The notes under the pieces were generated by a model that was given only the letters and a program-made list of their open reading frames with translations, did no database searches and was not told the origin of the DNA. The translations under genes and the position numbers were made by a program. Of a stretch of 64,000 nt of DNA, positions 1-8,692 are shown in pieces. The stretch covers positions 543,288-607,287 of the forward strand of contig NZ_FTNR01000001.1 in the NCBI RefSeq assembly GCF_900156475.1, given 5' to 3'. Source of the stretch: Natronorubrum thiooxidans (lineage in GTDB: Archaea; Halobacteriota; Halobacteria; Halobacteriales; Natrialbaceae). Position 1 is the stretch's first letter. Each line of letters opens with the position of its first letter.

Positions 1-854
1 GAGGGTTTGCCCGGATGCAGAAAGGCGGCGTCATCATGGACGTCGTCAATAAAGAACAGGCCCGAATCGCCGAAGACGCCGGCGCGGTCGCGGTTATGTC
101 ACTCGAGGCCGTCCCAGCAGACATCCGCAAGCGCGGGGGCGTCGCCCGGATGGCCGACCCCGCAGATGTCGAAGAGATCGTCGAGGAAGTCTCCATTCCG
201 GTGATGGGGAAATCCCGCATTGGCCACACCAAGGAAGCCCAGATCTTAGAGAGTGTCGGCGTCGACATGATCGACGAGTCGGAAGTCCTCACCCCGGCCG
301 ACGACGCCTACCACATCGACAAGCGCGACTTTACGGCCCCGTTCGTCTGTGGCGCACGCAACCTCGGCGAAGCGCTGCGCCGGATCGACGAGGGAGCAGC
401 GATGATCCGAACCAAAGGCGAAGCCGGCACCGGCGACGTCAATCAGGCCGTCCACCACCAGCGCACGATCAAAGGCGAGATTCGCAAACTCGAGGGCATG
501 AAACACGAGGAACGCGAGGCTTACGCCCGAAAGATCGAAGCGCCCGCGGAACTGGTCCACGAGACCGCCGAGATGGGACGACTGCCGGTCGTCAACTTCG
601 CCGCAGGCGGGATCGCGACGCCTGCCGACGCCGCACTGATGATGCACCACGAATGCGACGGCATCTTCGTCGGCAGCGGAATTTTCGGTGCGGAGAACCC
701 CGAAGCGATGGGAGAAGCGATCGTCGAAGCGACGAACAACTGGGACGACCCCGACCGTCTCGCCGAGATTTCAAAGAACCTCGGCAAGGGGATGAAAGGT
801 GACGCGAACGCCGACCTCGCCGAAGAGGAGAAGCTACAGGGTCGCGGCGTCTGA
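1..854 (+). CDS. pdxS: Pyridoxal 5'-phosphate synthase, PdxS lyase subunit (5' end outside window)
   Basis: PdxS makes PLP from ribose 5-phosphate, glyceraldehyde 3-phosphate and ammonia supplied by the glutaminase PdxT. The reading frame is already open at the first base and reads GFARM before the first ATG at 15, so about 20 N-terminal residues lie outside the window. The two catalytic lysines are visible, in VMGKSRIGH and [10 protein letters not shown]. They are 68 residues apart, the same as K81 and K149 of Bacillus PdxS. The (beta/alpha)8 phosphate-binding glycines ([21 protein letters not shown]) are intact. No pdxT is visible in the window. Family identity is certain. Confidence 0.97.
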   Translation, partial: GFARMQKGGVIMDVVNKEQARIAEDAGAVAVMSLEAVPADIRKRGGVARMADPADVEEIVEEVSIPVMGKSRIGHTKEAQILESVGVDMIDESEVLTPADDAYHIDKRDFTAPFVCGARNLGEALRRIDEGAAMIRTKGEAGTGDVNQAVHHQRTIKGEIRKLEGMKHEEREAYARKIEAPAELVHETAEMGRLPVVNFAAGGIATPADAALMMHHECDGIFVGSGIFGAENPEAMGEAIVEATNNWDDPDRLAEISKNLGKGMKGDANADLAEEEKLQGRGV

Positions 855-962
855 GACGCCAGAAACGTCACAAAACTGATCTTCTGTCACCGGCAGCTCC
901 CGTCTGAAGCCGTTTCTCGCGCAACTAATACGATAACTTAGCTGTTTGGGATACTCCCATAA

Positions 963-984
963 ATAGGTAAGTTAACTTATAAAC
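963..984 (+). promoter_or_regulatory. Promoter with 12-bp palindrome upstream of the flavin split-barrel gene
   Basis: A perfect palindrome TAAGTTAACTTA (968-979) runs directly into a TATA-like TTATAAA (977-983). The TATA lies about 27 bases before the ATG at 1009, which fits a leaderless haloarchaeal transcript. The overlap of palindrome and TATA would suit a repressor operator; that role is inferred. Confidence 0.5.
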
Positions 985-1008
985 TCGATCCCGAAAGAAT
1001 ACCAGCTG

Positions 1009-1437
1009 ATGACTGCCACTGCACTGACTCGGGATGAAATCGACGCCTTTCTCCGCGAACAGGGCTCCGGTGTATTGTCGCTAACCGATGGGGCAGAAAC
1101 GTATGCCGTTCCCGAGTCGTTCGGCTACGAGGGCGACGTTCTCTACTTTCAACTGGGCTTCGACTCGGATAGCCAGAAACTGTCGTTCATCGAAACGACC
1201 GACGTCGCGACGCTCACTGCCTTCACCGACGACCCCGCACGAAGCGTACTCGTTCGCGGTCCGCTCGAGCCCGTCCCCGAGGCGGATCAACAGCGTGCCT
1301 CGGGTGCGATCGCAGCGAACGCGACCATCCCAGCGCTCAATGTCAGTCTCGAGACGATGACTGACGAGCTCGCCTTCGAGTTCTACCGACTGGTTCCACA
1401 GGAGCTCTCGGGGAGGGCGTTCGGACCCGGTCCGTGA
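1009..1437 (+). CDS. Pyridoxamine 5'-phosphate oxidase family protein (FMN-binding split barrel)
   Basis: This 142-residue protein has the split-barrel pattern of small haloarchaeal PNPOx-like proteins: an N-terminal helix (LTRDEIDAFLREQGSGVLSL), then strands with YAVPESFGYEGDVLYFQLG, and a C-terminal EFYRLVPQELSGR segment. Members bind FMN or F420 and some bind haem; the true substrate is unknown. It sits just after pdxS, so a vitamin B6 link is possible, but many genes of this family are unrelated to B6. Its own TATA box and palindrome suggest separate transcription. The stop codon directly abuts the stop of the convergent gene at 1438. Confidence 0.85.
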   Translation: MTATALTRDEIDAFLREQGSGVLSLTDGAETYAVPESFGYEGDVLYFQLGFDSDSQKLSFIETTDVATLTAFTDDPARSVLVRGPLEPVPEADQQRASGAIAANATIPALNVSLETMTDELAFEFYRLVPQELSGRAFGPGP

Positions 1438-1791
1438 CTACTTCATGCGGGACCTCACACCCGTTTTCGCGTCTCTCTGGACCACGAGCAATACGACGAG
1501 GTACGTCACCAGCGCGCCGAACACGAACGACAACACGCTCGAGGGCGCGACGACCGCGCCGATTGCAATGCCGGCCAGCGTGACGGCGACAGTCAGACCC
1601 TGAACGACTGGTTGGTCCCAGTAGCGGCGAACGGTTTCGGGGTCTCGAGCGGCGACGAGTTCGAAGACGAGCGTGCCGAGGCCGCCGATGCTGGCAGCTA
1701 CCCACGAGACCCCAGGCTCGACGATCACGAACGCCGTTCCAACAGCGATGAGAACGAGCAGTGCAAGCGCCGCGTCGATCCGGACACCCAT
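1438..1791 (-). CDS. Small four-helix membrane protein of unknown function
   Basis: The 117-residue product is mostly hydrophobic, with likely membrane helices near residues 7-26, 29-48, 64-84 and 86-105, and a short charged loop (ARDPETVRRYWDQP) between helices two and three. It ends in a basic tail. No enzyme motif is visible. It lies 15 bases downstream of thrB on the same strand, so it is probably cotranscribed with it, and it converges exactly on the flavin split-barrel gene. I do not recognise a named family. Confidence 0.75.
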   Translation of the reverse strand: MGVRIDAALALLVLIAVGTAFVIVEPGVSWVAASIGGLGTLVFELVAARDPETVRRYWDQPVVQGLTVAVTLAGIAIGAVVAPSSVLSFVFGALVTYLVVLLVVQRDAKTGVRSRMK

Positions 1792-1806
1792 GGTCAGTGT
1801 GCCGAT

Positions 1807-2694
1807 CTACGACCGGTCGGGATAGATGCGTGCCCCCTCGCTGACGCGTGTCTGGTAGGCTCGGCTCTCGATACCGACGGCGTCGAAGGCGTCGATCATC
1901 GCGCCGGCGATCGCGTTCTGGTCGCGGTCGTGACAGACCGCGAGCACGCCCGGGCCGGCCCCGCTGACCGTGACGCCGGTCGCGCCCGCCTCGAGAGCGG
2001 CCTCGTGGACCCGATCGTAGCCGTCGATCAGGGCGGTTCGCTGCGGAGTGACGATCTGATCGTTCATGCCGCGACCGACGAGGTCGGGATCGTCTCGAGT
2101 CATGCCGACAGTGAGCGTCGCAGCGCTGCCAACGGTGTTGACGACGTCATCGAGGGGTGCCGACTCCGGCACGACACCGCGTGCATCGCGCGTGGAGACG
2201 GTCGTCTCGGGAAGACAGGCGACGACGGAGATCGAGGTATCGACCTGTGTGACGCCGTTGTCGGTGACGATCGTAAAGCCGCCGAGAATGGAGGGGGCGA
2301 CGTTATCCGCGTGGGCCTCGCCGGAGACGACCGCCTCGCCTTTGGCTGCGATCGGGACGAGTTCCTCTCGAGAGAGTCCGCGGTCGTAGAGGGCGTTCAA
2401 GGCGACGGCCGCACCAGCCGCGCTCGCGGCCGAAGAGCCAAGCCCCGAGGAGGGACGAACGCCTTTGTCGATCTTGATATGTGCCGGTGCGTCGAGAGCG
2501 TCGGCGACTGCGCCGACAGTGTTCTGGTCCGGATCTTCCGGAATATACTGGCTGCCCGCCCCAGTAACGGTAATCCGAGTTTCCGGTGCGCGTTCAACCC
2601 GGATCACGTCGGCGGGCGTCCCAAGGGCAACACCGAAGACGTCGAAGCCACTCCCGAGGTTTGCGCTCGTCGCTGGTGCCCGCACGGTGAGCAT
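1807..2694 (-). CDS. thrB: Homoserine kinase
   Basis: ThrB phosphorylates L-homoserine with ATP, the step before threonine synthase. The protein (295 residues) begins with the GHMP signature start MLTVRAPATSANLGSGFD, and the ATP-binding loop PSSGLGSSAAS is at residues 81-91. The C-terminal GHMP motif (TGVTVSGAGPGVLAV) is also present. An upstream in-frame ATG would add 29 residues, but this start aligns with the family and is preceded by GGAAGGA (complement of 2701-2707), a good ribosome-binding site. The small membrane protein follows downstream. Confidence 0.95.
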   Translation of the reverse strand: MLTVRAPATSANLGSGFDVFGVALGTPADVIRVERAPETRITVTGAGSQYIPEDPDQNTVGAVADALDAPAHIKIDKGVRPSSGLGSSAASAAGAAVALNALYDRGLSREELVPIAAKGEAVVSGEAHADNVAPSILGGFTIVTDNGVTQVDTSISVVACLPETTVSTRDARGVVPESAPLDDVVNTVGSAATLTVGMTRDDPDLVGRGMNDQIVTPQRTALIDGYDRVHEAALEAGATGVTVSGAGPGVLAVCHDRDQNAIAGAMIDAFDAVGIESRAYQTRVSEGARIYPDRS

Positions 2695-2893
2695 GCCGAT
2701 TCCTTCCGAGACTGCAGTCAAAAAGGTAGCGAACTGCGACGATTCGACGGTGAACTTGCCAGTCACGGCGGGGGTTATCATGTCATTAAATAAGTACGAT
2801 CTCGAATCAAAACAGCATATCCAACTCGCCGCCGGCGAGCGTCACCGGCGGCGATTCGTTCGGACGGTCCGACGTGACGGCAAGTGAGACGTG

Positions 2894-5800
2894 TTACTCG
2901 TCGGTGTTCCCGAACGTGAACACGTCGTCTTCGGATTCAGCATCGTCAGTCTCGTCGGCGTCATCCTCAGCAGTTTCGTGCTCGTCAGCACCGGATTCAT
3001 CGTCCGGTTCGGCTTCGGTGTCAACACCAGCGTCGGACACCGTCGTCTGATCGTCGGTCTCGAGTCCATCATCCGGCGCTTCGCCCGGCTCGAACGGCTG
3101 AGCGGCGTCGCCGTCATGCTGGTCGGCAGTCTCGTCTGCGAGCGGCTCTGCATCCCCGAGCGGATCGGCAGTCTCGTCTGTGAATAGGTCCGCAGTCTCG
3201 TCTGCGAACGGATCTGTATCCGTAAGCGGATCCGTAGTGGTGTCTGAATCAGCGCTGGCCGTTTCATCCGGTGTCGCTGTCGGCTCGTCGACCACGGTCC
3301 CGTCGTCGGTTTCGTTGTCGATCCCGAGAATCTCTTCGGCACCGAGTTCGGTGGCTGTGTTGTCCGTTTCACTGGCACCAGTCGATAGCTCGTCCGGCGT
3401 GGCGTCTGGGGCAGACATCGATTCGGCATCGGACGTCGCCGACTCGTCGTCGGCCGACTCCGTGTCACCGTCATCCGTCTCGAGCGTGATCCCCCGTGTC
3501 TGACTCTCGGCGGCGTCCTCGAGTGCCGTTCCAGCGTCAAACGCCGGCGCAACCGGCTCCGATCCGTCGGTATCATCGTCCGACAGGTCGAACTCTATGT
3601 CGAGTTCCGAACGGTCCACATCGGTCTCGAACCGGTCGAGTCCCTCGGACAGCTGTGTGGCCTGCCCGGAGAGGTTCGATGCGGAGTTGGTCACTTCCGT
3701 CAGCGCGGTCGTCTGTTCTTCGGCCGCTGCGGCGACGTTTTCGGATTCGGCGGTCGTCTCCTCGGAAATCGTTGCTGCGTCGTCGACCATCGCGACGACT
3801 TCTTGAGTCGATGCCGCCTGCTCTTCGGTCGCCGCAGAGATTTCCTGGACACCGATGTTGGTCTCGTCGGCGAGTTCGGAGATCTCTTCTAAGGCGTCGA
3901 CGACCGCGTTGACTTGCTCACTCGCGTCCTCGATCTGCTCGCTGGTGCCCTCGACCTCGGCGGCGGACTGTTCGGTCCGCTCTCGAATCGCCTCGAGGCG
4001 ATCCTCGGCTTCGTCGGCTGCCTCCGCGACGTCTTCGGAGAGGGCTTTGACTTCTTTTGCGACGACGGAGAATCCTTCGTCGTCGTTCCCGCCCGCAGAC
4101 CGAGAGGCCTCGATGTTGGCGTTCAGTGCCAGCATATTGGTCTGGCGTGCGATCTCGGAAATCGTCGCGATCAGTTCGTCGATCTGCTGGACTTCCGCTT
4201 CGAGGCGGCGGATCTCGTCGACGGCACCGCCTGCCTCGGTCTCGATCTCGTCCATCGCGGCGATCGCTGCGTGGGCGGCCTCCTGTCCGTCTTCGCCAGT
4301 GGCGACCGTCCGCTCGGCGATGTCGGCGACCTCGTTCGAGGACGCGGCGATCTCTTCGGTCGTCGTCGAGAGCCCGCTCATCTCCTGGTTGGCCGACTGC
4401 AACGACTGGTTCTGTCGTTCCGCGCCGTCTGAGATTTCCTGGACCGACTCGGTAACCTGCTCGGACGCCGAGCGAACCTCTTCACTCGAGGCCGTGACCT
4501 GTTCGGAGGCGGTCGCAACGTCGGTTGCAAACCGGTTGAGTTCGGCGACGGTCTGCTCGATCTCATCGAGCATCTGGTTGAAGTCCTCGCCGATCTGTGC
4601 CATCATCTCGTTATCGCTGTCGGTGTCTGCACGAGCCGTGAGATCACCGTCTGCAGCCGCACCCATGACGCTGCAGTACTCACCGGCTTTCTCCTCGAGG
4701 TGGGCGTTGATCTCTTCGACCCGTTCACGTTCGTGTTCGGCCTCTCTGCGGGCCGTTTCGGCCTCTTCGATCTGTGCTCGCAGGGCACCGCGCATCGAGT
4801 CGAAGCCATCGTAGAGTCGGCCGATGTTGTCGACGCGGTTGGTCTCTAAGTCGACGTCGAGATTGCCCTCTTCCATCTGGCTTGCTTTGTCCGTGAGTCG
4901 ATCGATCGAAACGGCCGTGTTCCGACCGAGCACGGCACCGATCAGCCCGATCATGAGCACGCCGATCAGGGTTGCGATGTACCCCCAGTCGTTGACCGTA
5001 TTGACGAATCCGTAGGCCTGGCTCTCGGGTTCGTGTGTGACGACGACCCAGTCAGTTCCAAGGACGCGTGCGGAACTGACGACGTAATCGTCGCCGCTGA
5101 AGTCGTAGGCTGCACTGTCGAAATTCAGTGCGGAGCCGGCAACCTGGTGGGTTCCAGCACCCTCAGTTCGTGCCGGCTGGACGACGTCCCGCGTGAGCTC
5201 GTCGCCGTATGCGAGACCGAGTGTTTCGTAATTCTCGCCGTAGCCGGCGTTATCGAGCATGACTTCGTCGTTACCGTCGAGGATCATCGTCGTCACGCTC
5301 TCATCATCGTCGAGGCGGTTCGCGTACGCCTCGAGGTCGGCCGTATAGACAATTGCTCTGTCGTCTGCGCCGGGAACGGAGAGGACGTAGCTCATGACGG
5401 CGACGTTGTCGTCGCCCAACTCACGCTCGACCGTGTACGGACTCGAGACCCACGGCACGTCGCTCGTCGCTTCGTCGTAGGCCTCGAGCGGGACGCCGTC
5501 GATCTGGTCGGCTGATTGCTCGCGTACATCGCTGTCGGTGCTTGCAAGCACCGTTCCGTCAGCGGTGTCGACGTAGCTAATTGCGAAGGTGTCCGCATCG
5601 AGGTGTTCCTGCCAGTTGAGGAACCGGTTTTCGATCGCGTCCGGGTCGTCACTGGCGACGACGTCTGACCAGGCGATCACCCCGATTGTATGCTCGTTTT
5701 GTTCGTTCCACATCTGGAGGTTCTGTGCTTCCTGGCTGGCGATCGACGTGTGGTCGTTCTGGACACGCTCTTCGACCTGTCCAGTGATGCCAGCAGTTGC

Positions 5801-5911
5801 GACGAATCCGACCATTCCAACACCCAAACCGAGTATCAACAATACGATCCCGAACTTGACCGCATATCTGCGGCGGATAGCTGATGGTACCAGTCGTCGA
5901 AGGACGTCCAT
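2894..5911 (-). CDS. Membrane methyl-accepting chemotaxis transducer (Htr) with long acidic tail
   Basis: A 1005-residue halobacterial transducer. Helix TM1 is near residues 20-43, an extracellular sensing region of about 265 residues (dCache-like) follows, then TM2 near 311-329, HAMP from about 330, coiled coil, and the conserved signalling hairpin EIARQTNMLALNANIEAS to VVAKEVKALSEDVAE at about 586-630. Past residue 770 there is an acidic, low-complexity tail of about 235 residues with ADETAD-type repeats and no CheR-binding pentapeptide. The start at 5911 gives a basic N-terminus just before TM1; an upstream in-frame ATG at 6025 is less likely. It is divergent from the binding protein at 6343, which suggests a BasB/BasT-like ligand pair. 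It should signal to CheA/CheW, which are not in this window. Confidence 0.95.
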   Translation of the reverse strand: MDVLRRLVPSAIRRRYAVKFGIVLLILGLGVGMVGFVATAGITGQVEERVQNDHTSIASQEAQNLQMWNEQNEHTIGVIAWSDVVASDDPDAIENRFLNWQEHLDADTFAISYVDTADGTVLASTDSDVREQSADQIDGVPLEAYDEATSDVPWVSSPYTVERELGDDNVAVMSYVLSVPGADDRAIVYTADLEAYANRLDDDESVTTMILDGNDEVMLDNAGYGENYETLGLAYGDELTRDVVQPARTEGAGTHQVAGSALNFDSAAYDFSGDDYVVSSARVLGTDWVVVTHEPESQAYGFVNTVNDWGYIATLIGVLMIGLIGAVLGRNTAVSIDRLTDKASQMEEGNLDVDLETNRVDNIGRLYDGFDSMRGALRAQIEEAETARREAEHERERVEEINAHLEEKAGEYCSVMGAAADGDLTARADTDSDNEMMAQIGEDFNQMLDEIEQTVAELNRFATDVATASEQVTASSEEVRSASEQVTESVQEISDGAERQNQSLQSANQEMSGLSTTTEEIAASSNEVADIAERTVATGEDGQEAAHAAIAAMDEIETEAGGAVDEIRRLEAEVQQIDELIATISEIARQTNMLALNANIEASRSAGGNDDEGFSVVAKEVKALSEDVAEAADEAEDRLEAIRERTEQSAAEVEGTSEQIEDASEQVNAVVDALEEISELADETNIGVQEISAATEEQAASTQEVVAMVDDAATISEETTAESENVAAAAEEQTTALTEVTNSASNLSGQATQLSEGLDRFETDVDRSELDIEFDLSDDDTDGSEPVAPAFDAGTALEDAAESQTRGITLETDDGDTESADDESATSDAESMSAPDATPDELSTGASETDNTATELGAEEILGIDNETDDGTVVDEPTATPDETASADSDTTTDPLTDTDPFADETADLFTDETADPLGDAEPLADETADQHDGDAAQPFEPGEAPDDGLETDDQTTVSDAGVDTEAEPDDESGADEHETAEDDADETDDAESEDDVFTFGNTDE

Positions 5912-5936
5912 AGATATAGTACGGATCCCAGTGTCC

Positions 5937-5977
5937 CTACATAAATGGTGATCCACAGTTATCGGTGCTGATAACTG
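5937..5977 (-). promoter_or_regulatory. Transducer promoter with adjacent perfect inverted repeat
   Basis: On the minus strand a TATA-like TTTATGT (complement near 5938-5944) lies about 34 bases before the ATG at 5911. Immediately upstream is a perfect inverted repeat CAGTTATC-6-GATAACTG (5956-5977), where a regulator could bind. The rest of the 430-base divergent intergenic region, up to about 6280, shows no gene-like frame that I can support. Confidence 0.45.
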
Positions 5978-6283
5978 GATGACGAGAGCGGCACCTATTG
6001 CGATCGGTTTCGACGGCCGGACCATCCTTGATGAGCGTCATCACGACACTTTCGGCCAGGGGTCAGCGATACGGTCTGCTGTACCGATTTCCCGGCGATG
6101 TGGCAGGTAGTTCTCTTGGAGGCAAGGAACTCAACGATAACGTCGAAATCGACGAAATAGACCGAGTTGGCCATCGATACCGTGAACGGGGATCCACTCG
6201 CAATTCGTCGCCAGCACCAGCGACTCGCTTCATCTCTTCACCCGGTCGATTACGGGCACGCGTATGCGTGCACGAATCAAGAA

Positions 6284-6335
6284 CTTAGTTTTTGACAACT
6301 ATCCACAAACACTAAGCAATATACGTCTAAAGGAG
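6284..6335 (+). promoter_or_regulatory. Inverted repeat and ribosome-binding site before the binding-protein gene
   Basis: CTTAGTTTTTG (6284-6294) and CAAACACTAAG (6306-6316) form an imperfect inverted repeat with one mismatch. AAGGAG (6330-6335) lies seven bases before the ATG at 6343, so this transcript has a leader, unlike many genes here. The inverted repeat may be an operator or an RNA hairpin. Confidence 0.4.
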
Positions 6336-6342
6336 TATCAAT

Positions 6343-7725
6343 ATGTCCAATATCGAGCGGCGGGAAACAGAGTTCGGAAGCACATCGAACAATGGGGGTC
6401 GGCGACGAACACTGAACCGGCGGCGGCTTCTCAAAACGACCACCGGTGTCGCGGCCGGAATCTCGGTCGCTGGCTGTCTCGATTCCTACGAAACCATTGC
6501 CGGACGCAGCGATGACGATGCTGAGCCGGTTACGATCGGCGTGCTGGCTCCGAACCCGAACAGCGACTACATCGGCCGATCGATCGTCCGAGCGGCAGAA
6601 ATCGCTGTCACAGAGCTCAACGATGACGGCGGTATTAACGGCCGAGATGTCGAGATAGCCGTCGGTGACACGAACGGAAGTCCACTCGAGGCCCGCCGCC
6701 AGTACCAGCGACTCGTCCTCGAGGAAGGAGCCGATGTGACGGTTGGTATCTTTGCGAGCGAGGCGCTCTTGGGGATCATCGACGATATCGCTGAACAGGA
6801 GACGATCCATCTCACCTCCGGAGCAGCAACGACGAAGGTGAGTCGACTGGTCAACGAGGAGTACGACCAGTACAAATATCACTTCCGTGTTGGCCCGGTC
6901 AATGACTACGATCTCGGACGGCTGCAGATCGACTTCATGAACGACATGGCATCGGAGATCGGCTGGGAATCCGTCGCACTCATCGCCGAAGACTACACCT
7001 GGACAGAAGAACCGTGGGCCATCTATCAGGAACAGCTTGCAGAGACGGGTGTCGACGTCGTTATGGACGAGCGGTATCCGCCGGCGACCGACGATTTCTC
7101 GGACATCTATGGCCGGGTGGAAGACGCCGATGCCGACGTGGCGTTCATTACGGCTGCACACACCGGCAACGAGGCGTTGGCCGACTGGGCAGTACCCCAG
7201 CGACCGTTCGCGTTCGGTGGGATCCACGTCCCGATGCAGCTGCCAGCGTACTACGAGCAGGCCCGCCATCCAGTGACCGACGCGCCGCTGGCCGAGTACG
7301 GCCTCAGTTTCAACAGCGCAACGGCCCAGAGTACGCTGACGCCGAAGACACAGGACTTCGTCAACCACTACCAGGAGACGTTCGATGGATCGAATCCGGT
7401 CTACACCGGCTATCACACTTACGACGGAATCAAACTTTTCGCCGAGAAAGCGGCCGAGCTCGGAACCGTCGATTCCGACGAGCTCATTCCGGCACTCGAG
7501 GACGCGACGTTTACCGGCACGACCGGGACGCTCGAGTTCTATGGACAGGACCACCAGGCCGAGGGCAGAGCGTACGGCCACACGCACGACGTCATCTACG
7601 GTGAGGACAATCTTCAGTCGCTGTACTTCCAGTGGCAGGAAAACGACAACGGCGAGGGGGTCCAGGAAGTCATCTGGCCCGAAAGCGAGGCGACGGCCGA
7701 GTACGCTGACCCCGACTGGTTCTGA
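6343..7725 (+). CDS. Tat-exported lipoprotein, LivK/urea-type ABC substrate-binding protein
   Basis: The 460-residue protein starts with a Tat signal (RRRLLK at 26-31) and a lipobox ending in Cys45 (SVAGC), the usual arrangement for haloarchaeal lipoproteins. From about residue 62 it matches the periplasmic-binding fold type I (Peripla_BP_6): VTIGVLAPNPN, INGRDVEIAVGDTNGSPLEA, and PVYTGYHTYDGIKLFAEK near the C-terminus. Such proteins bind branched-chain amino acids, amides or urea; the ligand cannot be read here. No permease or ATPase genes follow, so it is either an orphan component or the ligand receptor for the divergent transducer. Confidence 0.92.
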   Translation: MSNIERRETEFGSTSNNGGRRRTLNRRRLLKTTTGVAAGISVAGCLDSYETIAGRSDDDAEPVTIGVLAPNPNSDYIGRSIVRAAEIAVTELNDDGGINGRDVEIAVGDTNGSPLEARRQYQRLVLEEGADVTVGIFASEALLGIIDDIAEQETIHLTSGAATTKVSRLVNEEYDQYKYHFRVGPVNDYDLGRLQIDFMNDMASEIGWESVALIAEDYTWTEEPWAIYQEQLAETGVDVVMDERYPPATDDFSDIYGRVEDADADVAFITAAHTGNEALADWAVPQRPFAFGGIHVPMQLPAYYEQARHPVTDAPLAEYGLSFNSATAQSTLTPKTQDFVNHYQETFDGSNPVYTGYHTYDGIKLFAEKAAELGTVDSDELIPALEDATFTGTTGTLEFYGQDHQAEGRAYGHTHDVIYGEDNLQSLYFQWQENDNGEGVQEVIWPESEATAEYADPDWF

Positions 7726-7741
7726 ACGGACTCGCTGTACG

Positions 7742-7785
7742 CGACCCGCCCCCGATCCGCACCCGACCCGCCCCCGACCCGCCCT
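7742..7785. repeat. C-rich CCCGACCCGCC repeat between convergent genes
   Basis: About 44 bases are made of CCCGACCCGCC-like units. The minus strand therefore carries several runs of three to five G, enough for a G-quadruplex. It lies between the stops of convergent genes (7725 and 7825) and could act in transcription termination; this role is inferred. Confidence 0.5.
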
Positions 7786-7824
7786 CGAGTCGCACGGCCG
7801 TCCGCAATTGACACAGCGGACGCG

Positions 7825-8421
7825 TTACTGGTCGTCGAGGTCGTCGTCGCTGACGCCGACGGCTTTCGAGACGTCGGGGTCGTCAGGCTCGTCCTGTCCG
7901 CCAACAATGAGGTCGCCGTCATCGGTTTCGACGTAGACGTCGTCCGCGAAGCCGCCTTCGGCGTGAGGATGGGTGGGATCCTCGAGTCGCTCCGGCGTCG
8001 CGGGTGCCTCGGGAAGCCCCGTCGGCGGTGCGAACTGGCCGAGCGGTTTGTCGATCGTGATCCCCCACGGCTCGAAGAACTCCCGATAGCGGTCGTAGTG
8101 AGCCTCGAGTTCGTCGGCGGGGAACTCCATCATCTCGGTCCAGCCATGGTTATAGAAGTCGAAGTTGGCCTGGATATGGGTGATTTCGCGGGCTTCGGCC
8201 TCGGAGTAGCCGTCCTGAAGCGCCCGCAGGTAGGTATCGATAGTCGCCTCGAAGAGTCCATCAAGGTGGGGTTTGCGCTCGTCTCTATGGGCCGGGTCGG
8301 CTTTGTCGAGGAAGACCTTGGTGTGAAGCCGGACGAGCCCGGACGTCGCGACCGACCGGACGACCGGCGTCTCGAGGGCCTTCCGCGAGGCGAAGTGGCG
8401 GGCGTTCTGGCGCAGTTTCAT
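7825..8421 (-). CDS. Conserved haloarchaeal protein of unknown function (DUF6149-like)
   Basis: A 198-residue soluble protein starting MKLRQNARHFASRKAL. The first 140 residues are helical and rich in aromatic residues (YNHGWTEMMEFPADELEAHYDRYREFF); the last 50 are acidic and proline-rich and probably disordered. No catalytic motif is evident. The start at 8421 is chosen over an ATG 15 codons upstream because this N-terminus is, from memory, the conserved start of the family. It converges on the binding-protein gene. Confidence 0.75.
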   Translation of the reverse strand: MKLRQNARHFASRKALETPVVRSVATSGLVRLHTKVFLDKADPAHRDERKPHLDGLFEATIDTYLRALQDGYSEAEAREITHIQANFDFYNHGWTEMMEFPADELEAHYDRYREFFEPWGITIDKPLGQFAPPTGLPEAPATPERLEDPTHPHAEGGFADDVYVETDDGDLIVGGQDEPDDPDVSKAVGVSDDDLDDQ

Positions 8422-8692
8422 GCCGTGGTCTATGGAGAGTGGCCTAAAGAACAGTTCGGCCAACAACGCAGGTGTGGCCGATGACTCCGGTCTGATCGCC
8501 GAAACCAGTCTGATAACTAACTGGTCGGCGAATCTTATAATCTCGAAAAATATCTCGAAAAGAGTGCTGTTCTATCTGTCCGTGCGTGCCGATTACCGAG
8601 ATCGGTGTGCAACTGTGGAGGTGAGCTCGTTTCAGCTGGCAAAATAGACGAGATAGCAACCCACTTTAACCCGCATTACGAACGATGATAGT

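Noticed and set aside
1612..2793. Long plus-strand frame opposite thrB (393 codons)
   Set aside because: It is the mirror of the thrB codon bias; composition is Arg/Gly/Asp-rich without any family motif, while thrB on the other strand has complete GHMP motifs.
5998..6288. 96-codon frame in the transducer/binding-protein spacer
   Set aside because: Codon use is unlike neighbours and the sequence shows no motif; treated as non-coding promoter region.
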